Below are positions 52,918 through 62,049 of a DNA stretch of 64,000 bases, piece after piece. Source of the DNA: Woeseiaceae bacterium (GTDB lineage Bacteria > Pseudomonadota > Gammaproteobacteria > Steroidobacterales > Woeseiaceae); NCBI GenBank assembly GCA_024640345.1, contig JAHEFD010000004.1, positions 1 to 64,000 on the forward strand, in the 5' to 3' direction. Each line of letters begins with the position of its first letter. The first letter of the stretch is position 1. The translations under genes and the position numbers were made by a program. The notes below the pieces were generated by a model. That model was not told the origin of the DNA and searched no databases. It was given only the letters and a program-made list of their open reading frames with translations.

Positions 52918-53329
52918 TTATGGATGCGGAGAAAAGGCAGGAAAGGGTCGAGGAATTGCTGTCAGCAGATTCGATATCTTCAGCGATCTCCAGCACATAC
53001 TCTCCATCAACGCTGAATATCAGCGCGGCTTCGGGCTCGCCCCAGTCATTGAACCAGGACCCTCGTGACTGTATGTCCAATACAAAACCGGGCAATTCTT
53101 CGAAGTTGTCGGTTACCGGAAACGTGAATGGGATATGAGCAGCCTGCAGCCAGACCATCCTGCCATCGGGTGTTCGAATAATCATTTCACCAGGATGTGG
53201 CGTGTCGAGGTTGACCGTTACTGTCAGTTCTTTTCCGCTCCCGACGACAGCGCAGTCGATTGGTACGTCGGCAAAGCCGCTGTTGACCAGCATGGCAAGG
53301 AGGATTGTGATGCGAAACATGGTTTTCAT
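52895..53329 (-). CDS. Secreted hypothetical protein
   Basis: A 144-residue protein with signal peptide MKTMFRITILLAMLVNSGFA. The mature part is beta-rich (LTVTVNLDTPHPGEMIIRTPDGRMVWLQAA, FTFPVTDNFEELPGFVLDIQSRGSWFNDWGEPEAALIFSVDGEYVLEIAED) with two cysteines (in DCAVV and LSCLF). No known domain is recognised. It lies 14 bp after the SWIM protein gene on the same strand. Its end overlaps the remnant at 52672-52917. Confidence 0.62.
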   Translation of the reverse strand: MKTMFRITILLAMLVNSGFADVPIDCAVVGSGKELTVTVNLDTPHPGEMIIRTPDGRMVWLQAAHIPFTFPVTDNFEELPGFVLDIQSRGSWFNDWGEPEAALIFSVDGEYVLEIAEDIESADSNSSTLSCLFSASINSPANKN

Positions 53330-53343
53330 AACGAGCGATAGTC

Positions 53344-53676
53344 CTAGCTGTTCATTGTTTTCGCAACTTTCTTTTTCAGCGCCATGATTTCTTCCTTGGT
53401 GCGCAGCTTGGATTTCTCAGCAGTGCGCAACTCTGCCAGCGCGGCCTCGACATCGGTACCGACCAGCCAGTCAATCACTCTTGACGCCTGGTCAGCGTTA
53501 CCACTGGATATCGCTTTGGTATTTCCGTCAAGGATCGCGACGCGATGTTTGCAAAGGTTGCCGTAGGTGCCGGCAGGACAGGTGCACAGTGCCGTAAGGC
53601 TGTTTCCATCCTTGATGAACGTGATTTCATAGGCGTCAGAAGATGACCCCTTGACCAGAAAAACAAGTTCTTCCAT
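53344..53676 (-). CDS. SWIM zinc-finger-like small protein
   Basis: A 110-residue protein. Residues 31-44 carry CTCPAGTYGNLCKH, the CxCxnCxH spacing of the SWIM zinc finger (Cys31, Cys33, Cys42, His44), with flanking YEITFIKDG beta strands. A charged helical tail (AALAELRTAEKSKLRTKEEIMALKKKVAKTM) follows. SWIM domains bind DNA or protein partners in many contexts, and a standalone small form is plausible as a nucleic-acid-binding or adaptor protein. Cytoplasmic. Head of a run with the secreted hypothetical gene. Confidence 0.72.
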   Translation of the reverse strand: MEELVFLVKGSSSDAYEITFIKDGNSLTALCTCPAGTYGNLCKHRVAILDGNTKAISSGNADQASRVIDWLVGTDVEAALAELRTAEKSKLRTKEEIMALKKKVAKTMNS

Positions 53677-53954
53677 TGCACTGCCTCAGCTGCTGTTTAC
53701 CTTATCCAGGCACGATTGCCTGCGTTGTCAGCTGTCACCGATATCAACCCGGAACCTGTTTCTTATAACTTCGATGACTTCAGGTTGTTGCAATTGGTCC
53801 GAATCGCTGACATTTGTTGTCGCGGATTTCCTGTAAGGCAACAATCATAACAGTGCATCACGGTAAACGAAGCCAGCTGACGGCTTTGGAGCCGCAATTC
53901 GTGCCCAAATAGTTCATAATCCCGAGATTAATTTGTTAGTACGGAGCAGTAAAT
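53677..53954. other. Non-coding stretch upstream of ppiC
   Basis: About 280 bp between the divergent SWIM gene and ppiC hold no credible gene. The plus strand has a modest promoter candidate: TTGGAG near 53888-53893 followed after 17 bases by ATAGTT, about 40 bp ahead of ppiC. A ribosome site CGGAG lies 8 bases before the ATG. Confidence 0.35.
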
Positions 53955-54236
53955 ATGGCCAAGGCAACAGCACGACACATACTGGTGGATACGGAGACGC
54001 AATGTCAGTCACTCAAAGATGAGATCTCGGGCGGCGCCGATTTCGCCGATCTTGCCAGGAAGCATTCTTCCTGCCCGTCGGGTCAAAAAGGCGGCGATCT
54101 TGGTGAGTTTGGCCCTGGAATGATGGTTCGTGAGTTTGATGAAGTCGTGTTTAGCGCTGATATTGGCACTGTACAGGGACCGGTCAAGACCCAGTTCGGC
54201 TATCACCTCCTGGAAGTGACCAGCAGGACCGACTAG
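53955..54236 (+). CDS. ppiC: Parvulin-type peptidyl-prolyl cis/trans isomerase C
   Basis: A 93-residue single-domain parvulin of exactly the E. coli PpiC length. It begins MAKATARHILVDTE and contains GADFADLARKHSSCPSGQKGGDLGEFGPGMMVREFDEVVFSADIG, ending QFGYHLLEVT, matching parvulin throughout; the catalytic His (RHILV), Cys (SSCPSG) and C-terminal His (GYH) are present. It catalyses prolyl bond isomerisation during cytoplasmic protein folding. It has its own terminator immediately downstream and appears monocistronic. Confidence 0.95.
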   Translation: MAKATARHILVDTETQCQSLKDEISGGADFADLARKHSSCPSGQKGGDLGEFGPGMMVREFDEVVFSADIGTVQGPVKTQFGYHLLEVTSRTD

Positions 54237-54276
54237 GTCAGGCGAGGCACTGTTCGGCTGGTTACGTTCGAATAAG

Positions 54277-54300
54277 GCCCCGGCAATGCCGGGGCTTTTT
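54277..54300 (+). terminator. Intrinsic terminator of ppiC
   Basis: GCCCCGGC (54277-54284) pairs perfectly with GCCGGGGC (54288-54295) around AAT, followed by TTTTT (54296-54300). It lies 41 bp after the ppiC stop. On the opposite strand an AT-rich flank lets it also act for the convergent iorB gene, whose stop codon abuts it. Confidence 0.88.
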
Positions 54301-56531
54301 CATGCGACGTCCTTTGACTCCAGGTTGATGTCGGACAGGTCATGTAGCCTGACCGGGAGCTCGCGGATTCTCTTCCCGGTTGCGTCAAAAATTGCGTTAA
54401 CCAACGCTGGTGCGATCGCCGGTGTCCCGGGTTCGCCGGCACCGCCAACTTTTTCGCCGCTATTGATGATATAGGTTTCGATGTCGGGCGATTCGTTCAT
54501 GCGCAGCATCGGGTAGTCGTCAAAATTTCCTTGTGCAACGGCCCCCCTCCGAATGGATATGTCGCTGTAAAGCGCTGCGGTGAGGCCGTACACGATGCCG
54601 CTTTCCATTTGTGCTCTCATGCCATCCGGATGCATTGCGAAACCTGCGTCAACTGCACAGATGGCGCGACGAGGGATAACCTTGCCATCGACAATTTCCA
54701 CTTCGACGACCTGTGCAACGATGGTGCCGAATGACTTGTGAATCGCGATTCCCCGGCCCCAGTTGTCAGGCAGCGGTGAATCCCAGTTCGCTTTCTCCGC
54801 AGCGAGGTCGAGCACATCCCGGAACCGAGGCGCGTCTTCCAGAAGGTCATGCCGATACTGGTACGGGTCTTTGCCGGCCGCGAATGCCAGTTCGTCTATG
54901 AACGACTCGGTAAAGAACGCGTGCAGCGAATGGTCCACGCTTCGCCAGAATCCCCACGGCACATGAGTTTTGGATTCTGCGTAGTGGATGTACTGATTGT
55001 CGATTGCGTACGGGATATACGGCGCTTCTTTCGGGTCATGTTTCTCGACATACTGGTTGACCCATGCCGTCGGGTTGCCATCGCTGTCGAGCGCCGCCCT
55101 GAATCGGCTGATGCTGGCCTGGCGATAGTGATCATGTCGCATGTCTTCTTCACGCGACCAGATCAATTTGACCGGGTATGGAACTTCCGCAGCGATTTTA
55201 GCTGCCTGGATCGTGTAATCGGGAAATGCCCGCCGACCGAACCCACCTCCCAGGTACGCGTTATGCAGCACAACATCTTCGATATCCAATTCGAGTGCAT
55301 CGGCGACCTCGGCAGCAAATCCCAGCGGATTCTGCGTACCCGTCCATAGCTCACAGATACCGTCATGCATCCAGGCGGTGCAGTTCATGGGTTCCATGGG
55401 CGCGTGCGATAAGTACGGAACGCGGTACTCAGCTTCCACAACCTGTCCGGCGCTGGCGAGTGCGCTCATCGCGTCTCCCTGTGCAAAGTCGGAAATCTCA
55501 TTACCTGCCGCGGTGGCGGCATCCATGTCAGTCGCGAACTGACTGAAGATATCGCTTTGCTCGATGGCCTCGCTGCCATTTCGTTCGAATTCGATTTCGA
55601 GTCGGTCGAGTGCTTTCCTGGCCTGCCAGTAACCATCCGCGACAACGGCAACCGCGTCGCCGAGATTCACGACCCGGCGAATACCGGGCATATCCTGGAT
55701 TGATGAGTCATCGACCGAGCGAACAGCGGTTCCGAAGACGGGTGAGGCCATTACCGATGCATACTTCATCCCCGGCAATGATGCATCGATGCCGAATGCC
55801 GCACTGCCATCGACCTTGGCCGGGACGTCGAAGCGCTGCACATCGGTACCCATGATCGTGTATTCATCCGGTGTCTTCAGCCGGGGCTTCGCCGGCAAAG
55901 GCAATTCGGCAGCCTTCACCGCGAAATCGGCAAACGGCGCTGAACGCGAACTGCGCTCGTGAATGATCTGGCCCTTGCTGGCTCTCAGTTCGCTGGCGGG
56001 AACATTCCAGGTATCCGCAGCGGCTTCGAGCAACACGGCTCGGGTCGCGGCGCCGGCAACTCGCATGCCGATCTGCCCTGTGGTTGGCACGGACATGCTG
56101 CCGCCCGTGATCTGCATGTTCATCGCCTTCATCACCGTCAGGAAGAAGCCGTCGACCGTGTCGACGAGGAACGCGGGAAAATCGACGTCCCCGGCAGCAA
56201 ACCCTTTGGCCAGCGCGTAGTTCGCATATTCTTTATTCGCTGGAGCCTCCAGCATCTTCACCTTGTCCCAGTCGGCATCCATTTCGTCGGCCAGCATCAT
56301 GGCAAGTGTTGTGTGTACACCCTGGCCCATCTCGGCATGTGGAATGATCGCAGTGACTGTGTTGTCCGGTGAGAGCTTTACCCACACATTGAACACAGAC
56401 TCATCATCAGTGGCGATCATTCCCCTGACTTTGTCTGCGCGATTTCCGGGACGAATTGCGATACCGAAAACAACCGCGCCGCCGGCAATGACGCCGGCCG
56501 AAACAAATGCTCGTCGAGTCCACTTACCCAT
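54300..56531 (-). CDS. iorB: Molybdopterin-binding subunit of isoquinoline 1-oxidoreductase-type hydroxylase
   Basis: A 743-residue xanthine-dehydrogenase-family large subunit. ATG 56531 overlaps the end of the small-subunit gene by 8 bp. A Tat signal ([23 protein letters not shown]) sends the folded complex to the periplasm. Cofactor motifs: [38 protein letters not shown] near the molybdenum site, and [19 protein letters not shown] with the catalytic Glu near the end. It hydroxylates an N-heterocycle or aldehyde with water-derived oxygen, passing electrons to the two [2Fe-2S] centres of IorA. No Mo-cofactor maturation gene is nearby. Exact substrate unknown. Confidence 0.9.
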   Translation of the reverse strand: MGKWTRRAFVSAGVIAGGAVVFGIAIRPGNRADKVRGMIATDDESVFNVWVKLSPDNTVTAIIPHAEMGQGVHTTLAMMLADEMDADWDKVKMLEAPANKEYANYALAKGFAAGDVDFPAFLVDTVDGFFLTVMKAMNMQITGGSMSVPTTGQIGMRVAGAATRAVLLEAAADTWNVPASELRASKGQIIHERSSRSAPFADFAVKAAELPLPAKPRLKTPDEYTIMGTDVQRFDVPAKVDGSAAFGIDASLPGMKYASVMASPVFGTAVRSVDDSSIQDMPGIRRVVNLGDAVAVVADGYWQARKALDRLEIEFERNGSEAIEQSDIFSQFATDMDAATAAGNEISDFAQGDAMSALASAGQVVEAEYRVPYLSHAPMEPMNCTAWMHDGICELWTGTQNPLGFAAEVADALELDIEDVVLHNAYLGGGFGRRAFPDYTIQAAKIAAEVPYPVKLIWSREEDMRHDHYRQASISRFRAALDSDGNPTAWVNQYVEKHDPKEAPYIPYAIDNQYIHYAESKTHVPWGFWRSVDHSLHAFFTESFIDELAFAAGKDPYQYRHDLLEDAPRFRDVLDLAAEKANWDSPLPDNWGRGIAIHKSFGTIVAQVVEVEIVDGKVIPRRAICAVDAGFAMHPDGMRAQMESGIVYGLTAALYSDISIRRGAVAQGNFDDYPMLRMNESPDIETYIINSGEKVGGAGEPGTPAIAPALVNAIFDATGKRIRELPVRLHDLSDINLESKDVA

Positions 56532-57015
56532 TGGCCGTCTCCTCGCCCTTGGCAGCATCTTTCATTGCCAGCGCCGCCCGCTTGATACCCTTGCGAATTC
56601 TTGGGTAGGTACCGCAACGGCAGATATTGCCGCTCATCGCTGCATCGATATCGGCGTCGGTCGGGGCAGGGTTGGCTTCCAGCAATGCGACCGCGGACAT
56701 CACCTGCCCGGACTGGCAATAGCCGCACTGCGGAACCTGCTCATCAATCCAGGCTTGCTGAACGGGATGCAGGCCGCCCTCTGACCGGATACCTTCGATC
56801 GTCGTGATCTTTCGACCTTCGGCCGCACGGACCGGCGTAACGCAGGAACGAATCGGGGTGCCATCAAGGTGGACGGTGCACACACCGCACTGGGCGATGC
56901 CGCAGCCAAATTTTGTTCCAATCAGGCCGATTTGTTCGCGAATAACCCAGAGGAGAGGTGTTGCCGGGTCCAGCTCCAGGTCATGTGTTTCGCCATTTAT
57001 GTTCAGAGTAATCAT
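56524..57015 (-). CDS. iorA: [2Fe-2S] subunit of isoquinoline 1-oxidoreductase-type hydroxylase
   Basis: A 163-residue ferredoxin-type small subunit. Start at [15 protein letters not shown] (57015); the longer frame to 57123 is not homologous. The plant-type [2Fe-2S] site is CGIAQCGVC (Cys38, 43, 46) with Cys58; the second is CGYCQSG (Cys97, Cys100) with CRC (Cys132, Cys134). It transfers electrons from the molybdenum centre of IorB to an external acceptor. Not exported on its own; it is co-translocated with IorB through the Tat signal of that partner. It leads the iorA-iorB operon. Confidence 0.92.
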   Translation of the reverse strand: MITLNINGETHDLELDPATPLLWVIREQIGLIGTKFGCGIAQCGVCTVHLDGTPIRSCVTPVRAAEGRKITTIEGIRSEGGLHPVQQAWIDEQVPQCGYCQSGQVMSAVALLEANPAPTDADIDAAMSGNICRCGTYPRIRKGIKRAALAMKDAAKGEETANG

Positions 57016-57169
57016 TGCGGGTCCGTGCCTCTTTGAGATTTCATGCGAGTGCTCGATGCAGATCGTTGCGGTGCAACAACCGGATAAGGTACTCCACGGC
57101 CTGCTTCGCGGCAACCGAGGCAAATTCAGGCTAAAATGTATTCCACTATGCCTGATGGATTAAGCGCTG

Positions 57170-58081
57170 TTGTTCAGAAAAACACTAAGAAACCTCAAAG
57201 GTCTGGTTACATTTTCAGCCTGCACGATCAATACGATTATCTGCTTCTTGCCTGTCATGGTTTTTGCGCTGCTAAAGTTCGCGGTTCCGGTCAGGTCATT
57301 TCGAAACCTGATGACTCGCTGGATAATGGTTGTTGGGGAGGCCTGGATAGCGTGCAACGCCTGGATATTCTCTCTGCCAAACTCCACTGAATGGGAGTTT
57401 CGTGGATTGGAGGGTCTTTCCCGGGATCGCTGGTACCTGGTTATCGCGAATCACCAGACGTGGGTTGACATTGTCGCAATGCAAACGATGCTTAATCGCC
57501 GGGTGCCATTTCTCAAGTTCTTCATCAAGCAGGAGTTGATCTGGTTTCCCTTTCTGGGCCTGGCCTGGTGGGCGATGGATATGCCGTTTATGAAACGGTA
57601 CACAAAATCCTATCTCGCCAGGCATCCTGAGAAAAAGGGCAAGGATCTCGAAGCTACACGAAAGGCCTGCGAAAAATTCAGAGACACGCCCACGTCCGTA
57701 ATCAATTTCATCGAGGGAACGCGCTTCACTGAGGAGAAAAGAGTCAAGCGAGGCTCGACCTATGACAATCTCCTGCCACCCAGGGCGGGAGGCGTCGCAC
57801 TGGCGTTGACGTCCATGGGCGAAATGTTCGATGCCGTCCTGGACGTGACCATCGTCTACCCGACGGGTGCCGCTAATTTCTGGGGAATGATGTGTGGAGA
57901 GTTCGACCAGGTGATTATCGACGTTGTTTCGCGACCGGTAGATGAGTCGCTCTACAATGGCGACTATCAGAACGACAGGGAATTTCGCCGAAATTTTCAC
58001 CAGTGGTTAACCCGGATCTGGGAAGAGAAGGATCAGAAAATTACCGCGATACGAGAATCTGCGTGCGATCAGGGAGTATGA
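57170..58081 (+). CDS. yihG: Lysophospholipid-type acyltransferase YihG
   Basis: A 303-residue inner-membrane acyltransferase. Start is TTG at 57170 in MFRKTLRNLKGL. Two N-terminal hydrophobic segments precede the PlsC domain: ANHQTWVDIV is the HX4D catalytic motif (NHQTWVD), FIEGTRFT the substrate-binding FPEGTR-type motif, and LPPRAGGVALAL a further block. Sequence order and spacing, including PFMKRYTKSYLARHPEKKGKDLEATRKACEKFR, match E. coli YihG closely. It transfers acyl chains to lysophospholipids in membrane lipid remodelling. Divergent from iorA across 154 bp. Confidence 0.9.
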   Translation: MFRKTLRNLKGLVTFSACTINTIICFLPVMVFALLKFAVPVRSFRNLMTRWIMVVGEAWIACNAWIFSLPNSTEWEFRGLEGLSRDRWYLVIANHQTWVDIVAMQTMLNRRVPFLKFFIKQELIWFPFLGLAWWAMDMPFMKRYTKSYLARHPEKKGKDLEATRKACEKFRDTPTSVINFIEGTRFTEEKRVKRGSTYDNLLPPRAGGVALALTSMGEMFDAVLDVTIVYPTGAANFWGMMCGEFDQVIIDVVSRPVDESLYNGDYQNDREFRRNFHQWLTRIWEEKDQKITAIRESACDQGV

Positions 58082-58160
58082 AATCGGCTCGCGGCAATAA
58101 TCGCCGCAGGCAACCGAACTAGCGTAAACTGCTTACCCCCGAATAAATCGAGAATGAACC

Positions 58161-58532
58161 ATGTCCGCCAGTCGCCACTACGACACCGTTGCTTTCGATG
58201 TCAGAGAGAATGCCTCAATGCTTTTCTTTGCCAGGACTTCGGCAGACGGTGACATTGAGGATTATTTGCTGCTGATGCGCACTGAGGGTGAAGATCTGGG
58301 TGGCGTAATCTTCCTTGAAATCAATGAACAACAATTTTCCGGCAGTGACATGATTTCCGAGGCTCGAATGTCAGGCAACATGCTAACGCTGGTTTTCAAT
58401 GAAAGTGTCAAGGAACTGGATGGTACAACCGAACTGGTCCTCTGTTTTGAAGATACGCAGGAAAATCGAACGTCGATGGAATCGGGCGCCTTCAGGGTGC
58501 TTGGCGAAAAACTCTCCGGTGGACATGCCTGA
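58161..58532 (+). CDS. Hypothetical protein of 123 residues
   Basis: A small soluble protein with alternating beta strands: HYDTVAFDVRENASMLFFARTS, DYLLLMRTEGEDLGGVIFLEIN, MLTLVFNESVKELDGTTELVLCFED. No signal peptide and no recognised domain. The strand pattern and charged loops suggest a single beta-sandwich or an alpha-beta fold. It is 80 bp after yihG and 12 bp before the DUF1272 gene, so it probably heads a three-gene transcript. Function unknown. Confidence 0.65.
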   Translation: MSASRHYDTVAFDVRENASMLFFARTSADGDIEDYLLLMRTEGEDLGGVIFLEINEQQFSGSDMISEARMSGNMLTLVFNESVKELDGTTELVLCFEDTQENRTSMESGAFRVLGEKLSGGHA

Positions 58533-58543
58533 GGGATCCGGCA

Positions 58544-58771
58544 ATGCTTGAACTCCGGCCGGGTTGTGAGCGCTGTGATCGCGATCTGCCGCCGGAATCG
58601 GAGGATGCGATGATTTGCACCTTCGAGTGCACATTCTGTCGGGATTGCGTCGAAACACAGTACAACGGCATTTGTCCAAACTGTGGCGGTAATTTTGAGC
58701 GCCGCCCCATTCGCCCGCCGGGCGCGCTCGATCGCCATCCTGCATCAAATAAACGCGTTATCCGCAACTGA
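58544..58771 (+). CDS. DUF1272 domain protein
   Basis: A 75-residue zinc-ribbon-like protein. It begins MLELRPGCERCDRDLPPES and continues MICTFECTFCRDCVE then ICPNCGGNFERRP; three CxxC pairs are visible and typical of DUF1272, a family of unknown function. It is likely cytoplasmic. Its TGA overlaps the ATG of the GIY-YIG gene by one base (TGATG), so the two are translationally coupled. Confidence 0.88.
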   Translation: MLELRPGCERCDRDLPPESEDAMICTFECTFCRDCVETQYNGICPNCGGNFERRPIRPPGALDRHPASNKRVIRN

Positions 58772-59055
58772 TGTCTGCTTACAGCATCTACCTGGTTCGC
58801 TGTTGTGATGGCAGTTTGTATACCGGCATAGCCACAGACGTGACGCGTCGCCTTACTGAGCACGAGGGAGGCGTCAAGGGAGCAAAATATTTGCGTGGCA
58901 AGGGTCCCCTGAAACTCGTCTACCAGCAGGAGATCGGTGACCGCAGCCTTGCCTCCAGGATCGAAAGTCGGATCAAGCGACTGACGAAGGCGGAAAAGGC
59001 CGACCTGAAAAACCTGCCAGGACTTATTGACGGATTCCTGGCGGAGTTTGGCTAA
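58771..59055 (+). CDS. GIY-YIG nuclease-like protein, YhbQ/UPF0213 family
   Basis: A 94-residue single-domain GIY-YIG protein. YSIYLVRCCDGSLYTGIATDVTRRLTEHEGG matches the family: Tyr pair, catalytic Arg and the helix ending in His-Glu. RIESRIKRLTKAEKADL is the following helix with the metal-binding Glu. Members are single-domain proteins of the YhbQ type, reported as structure- or damage-related DNA factors in a few species, with function mostly open. ATG overlaps the DUF1272 stop. Confidence 0.9.
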   Translation: MSAYSIYLVRCCDGSLYTGIATDVTRRLTEHEGGVKGAKYLRGKGPLKLVYQQEIGDRSLASRIESRIKRLTKAEKADLKNLPGLIDGFLAEFG

Positions 59056-59157
59056 ACGGCAGCCGGCGTTTTGAAAGCGCGGATACAGTTGAGCATAACC
59101 AGTCAGGGAAAGCTTTGAGAGGCTTCGCCATCGGAGTTTCCGCTACGGCCCGCAAGA

Positions 59158-60168
59158 TCAGTAAAGAAGCATTGGCTCGGCAAACGGGGGTAACTCAATC
59201 GTAATCGCTGAATCATTTTGCTCAATAATTGTATCGATCCAGCTTGCCGCCTTTACGACGTTGTCGAGCATGATCGGCATGAGCTTGACGACCCCGAACG
59301 GTTCCGTGAAGTCATCGTGATGAACTGCAATAACGCGAGATGCGTTGCTCGCCGTCACTGTTTCGTCCCAGAAAGTTTCCGTGTACTCGTAGCCAAGACC
59401 GGCGAGTCCGGCGATGCCCAGCATGACAACATCAGCAGTCTCGTTGGCAAGTTTGCCATTTACGTACCCGCCACTGGCCTGTATCAGGGTCGTTCCGCGC
59501 GGATGGCCAACGAGGATTGCCCAGGCAACGCCAGTCTTCCATGCAGATATGCGGGCGGGCTGGGTCAGTGGCTCCTCGATGATGCCGGGAAAGAACTCCA
59601 TGTTGTTGAATCCGATCGGCGCGTGAACCGAGGCGATAAGCTTGATTGTGAATGCGCCGAATTGCCTGACTTCACCGTCCGCGAGGATCTGGTACTGATC
59701 AACAGGTACTGATTCTCCGCGCGCAATATTGGCCGTTGATTCGGAGCCCAGGATGACTGCGCTTGTCCGGTTGGCAATGTGCCCAACGTCCATCGCGTGA
59801 TCAAAATGTGAGTGAGCCGGAACGATCGCTGCCAACCTGTCCATGTGGAACGTCGACAGTACGTAATTAATGGTCGCCACGTCGGACTTCAGCGTTTGCA
59901 GCAAGCCAAGCTGGAACGGGCTGGCGCGGGTAAATGCGCCGTCGATCAGTAATTGTGTCTCGCCGTCATCGAACAAGACAGTGGAGATGCCGAACCAGGT
60001 CGCTGTAACCATATCTCCGGGTTCGCTCGCCACTGCCGCCGTCGGCCAGCCAATCTCGTCGATCGAGCCCCGGATCTGCCATTGCCGCCAGAGTATAAAA
60101 ATACCCAGCGCGATCAAGGTAGTGATCGCGACGGCAATGTTTCGAAACAGTCGGACGTTGATATTCAT
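59158..60168 (-). CDS. Membrane-anchored metallo-beta-lactamase fold protein
   Basis: A 336-residue protein with an N-terminal membrane segment (about 9-28, NIAVAITTLIALGIFILWRQW) and a metallo-beta-lactamase fold facing the periplasm. The metal motif is HSHFDHAMD (119-127), followed by VHAPIGFNN and the late HHDDF with further ligands. Family members include lactonases, glyoxalases and phosphodiesterase-like enzymes; the substrate here is not evident. A TATAAT -10 is visible 143 bp upstream (60315-60310, minus strand). Convergent with the GIY-YIG gene. Confidence 0.8.
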   Translation of the reverse strand: MNINVRLFRNIAVAITTLIALGIFILWRQWQIRGSIDEIGWPTAAVASEPGDMVTATWFGISTVLFDDGETQLLIDGAFTRASPFQLGLLQTLKSDVATINYVLSTFHMDRLAAIVPAHSHFDHAMDVGHIANRTSAVILGSESTANIARGESVPVDQYQILADGEVRQFGAFTIKLIASVHAPIGFNNMEFFPGIIEEPLTQPARISAWKTGVAWAILVGHPRGTTLIQASGGYVNGKLANETADVVMLGIAGLAGLGYEYTETFWDETVTASNASRVIAVHHDDFTEPFGVVKLMPIMLDNVVKAASWIDTIIEQNDSAITIELPPFAEPMLLY

Positions 60169-60309
60169 TCTTCTGGAAGAGCGTCCTTCCGGTTATCTGC
60201 TGAACGTGAAGCTGAAATTGGCCATCAGCAATAAAGCCACGGATCTGCCACATGGGGGTTTGATCAGGATCTCGGACATAGTTCTCTGCCATGTTTCAAA
60301 TCTTGGCAG

Positions 60310-60315
60310 ATTATA
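60310..60315 (-). promoter_or_regulatory. Consensus -10 element upstream of the metallo-beta-lactamase fold gene
   Basis: A perfect TATAAT occurs on the minus strand at 60315-60310, 142 bp before the gene start. No good -35 is seen at the expected spacing. The 206-bp gap up to the NERD gene contains nothing else recognisable. Confidence 0.35.
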
Positions 60316-60374
60316 ACTGAAATGAGTCTGTGGCCTGCCGGGCGACGAGCCGGGTTACGGGGGGCGAGATGGGC

Positions 60375-61088
60375 TCAGGAAAAGCTCAGTTGAGCATTGA
60401 AGTCCTTGCGGGATTCTTCGTCGGTGAGTGCCGCAGCCCGCACCGTCATCCACACTGCATCCCAGTCCTTGATTTTGCATGGGCCAAAAACGAATTTTGA
60501 TATGTACCGGTCGAGATCCCTGACGTGAATAACGTTCTTCTCAAGCACGGAGGTGAACTGAACAGCGCCAGTGAATACGACAAGGTCGGCAACCGGAACC
60601 TTTGGCACCACTTTTTGCAGCGCCTTTGAGCGACCTTGATTTTGAATCAGCGGGTTCAGGAACTTGCGGCGATGAATGCCATCGACGTTCGTCCATTGTG
60701 GTTCTTTGGCCTCGCCAAACACGATGCCATTGTAGTGCTTCGTCTGGATACAAAGGATGCCACCCGATGTGAGAATCGCAAAGTCGATGCGTGTCAGTCC
60801 GCCGTAGGCGCCGGGCAGCAAGAAGTCTTCGATGACGTTGGCACTGCGTCCATTCAAAATCTTTCGCATCCGGTGCTTGCCAATGCGCTCCGTCACCATG
60901 CGGGCAACATGGGTCGCAGAGGCCCTGAAAAGCAGGGTGATAAGGAGGGCGGCGGCGACCGAAATGATGAATATACCGACGCCGGTGTTGGTCAGCCCGG
61001 TAACAACTTCCGCGTCAGCAGCGACTGACGGCCAGGCGGCCGTAACGCTGGCTATAACAATGGTATTTGGCAGAAGTCGTCGAATCAT
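60375..61088 (-). CDS. NERD (nuclease-related) domain membrane protein
   Basis: A 237-residue protein with a cleavable-looking N-terminal signal (MIRRLLPNTIVIASVTAAWPSVAA) and a second hydrophobic segment (VGIFIISVAAALLITLLF, about 37-55). The cytoplasmic part is a NERD domain: VIEDFLLPGAYGGLTRIDFAILTSGGILCIQTKHYNGIVFGE, then RRKFLNPLIQNQGRSKALQKVV. The catalytic D-x(n)-(E/Q)-x-K residues are Asp (DFAIL) and QTK. NERD proteins are proposed nucleases of unknown role, sometimes linked to DNA uptake or defence. No defence genes are adjacent. Monocistronic. Confidence 0.83.
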   Translation of the reverse strand: MIRRLLPNTIVIASVTAAWPSVAADAEVVTGLTNTGVGIFIISVAAALLITLLFRASATHVARMVTERIGKHRMRKILNGRSANVIEDFLLPGAYGGLTRIDFAILTSGGILCIQTKHYNGIVFGEAKEPQWTNVDGIHRRKFLNPLIQNQGRSKALQKVVPKVPVADLVVFTGAVQFTSVLEKNVIHVRDLDRYISKFVFGPCKIKDWDAVWMTVRAAALTDEESRKDFNAQLSFS

Positions 61089-61200
61089 CAGTCGAGATTA
61101 TGACCAGCAAGTCCTTACCGCCTTGCATTCCGTCACGTTTTCAACAATACGGCCGATTGTGAGCAGCAGACTGTGACCTGGTTAGTGTCAGTATCGACTT

Positions 61201-62049
61201 TCAGCCATCTGCCGGATAAGCGAGGTAGTAATCGTCGATCTTGGCGAGCCGCAGATCCGTTCCATACGTGTGCCGCAGGTTTTTCTCGGTTAAAACCGCA
61301 TCCTTGGCACCGTCGGCAATGATTTTTCCCTCACGAAGCAGAATGACCCGGTCGATTTCGGGAGGAATTTCGTTCAGGAGGTGAGTCACCAGGACGATGT
61401 TCTTGCCGCCCTCGCTAAGTTGTCGAATTCGTGTGAGGTAATCAAAGCTTGCTGCGAGGTCCAGGCCCGCCGTCGGTTCGTCCAGAATGAGCGTGTCCGG
61501 ATCATGGACCAATGCGCGCGCCAGGAGGCAGCGCCGCTGCTGGCCGGTCGACATTTTCCGCAGTTCGGTGCCCATGAGTGCCCCGACTCCCAGTGCTTCC
61601 ATGATTTCCCTGGCCCTGGATTTCTGCTCGGCCGAGATACGTCCGGCGAGCGAACCATGGATGCCGACACTCGATAGAAAACCGGACAGGACCACATGAA
61701 GGCCGGACGTGTTGTCCCGATACCGTGCCTGCAAATCATGCGAAACGATACCGATGTGCGAGCGAAGATCCCAGACGTTCCAGGTTTCACGGCCCAGTAT
61801 GCGTACCGAGGCGTTGTTCTGCCGCATCGGGTACAGCTCCCGATTCATCACTTTCAGCAGCGTCGTCTTTCCTGATCCGTTCGGGCCAAGTATGGCGGCC
61901 GGCTCGTGCTGTTCGATCTTCAGCGTCAGGTTTTCGAAGACCCGCGTACTACCACGATAGATAGTCGCATTTCGGATGTCGATCAGGGGTACGTCAGTCA
62001 TCGAAACTGTGTCGGTTATATCTGGTTCGTCAGGTTTGCTGGCAACCAT
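61201..62049 (-). CDS. ABC transporter ATP-binding protein (ModF-like)
   Basis: A 282-residue ATPase (or 265 from the internal ATG at 61998). Walker A is GPNGSGKTT (55-63), a degenerate signature MSTGQQRR (166-173) replaces LSGGQ, and Walker B is LILDEPTAGLD (187-197), followed by LVTHLLNEIPPEI with the switch His. The lead DIRNATIYRGSTRVFENLTLKI and MNRELYP resemble ModF/YlmA-type half-ATPases. No membrane subunit is nearby, so it may be a non-transport ABC protein. It overlaps the end of the upstream gene by 34 bp if the longest start is used. Ribosome site is weak in both cases. Confidence 0.85.
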   Translation of the reverse strand: MVASKPDEPDITDTVSMTDVPLIDIRNATIYRGSTRVFENLTLKIEQHEPAAILGPNGSGKTTLLKVMNRELYPMRQNNASVRILGRETWNVWDLRSHIGIVSHDLQARYRDNTSGLHVVLSGFLSSVGIHGSLAGRISAEQKSRAREIMEALGVGALMGTELRKMSTGQQRRCLLARALVHDPDTLILDEPTAGLDLAASFDYLTRIRQLSEGGKNIVLVTHLLNEIPPEIDRVILLREGKIIADGAKDAVLTEKNLRHTYGTDLRLAKIDDYYLAYPADG

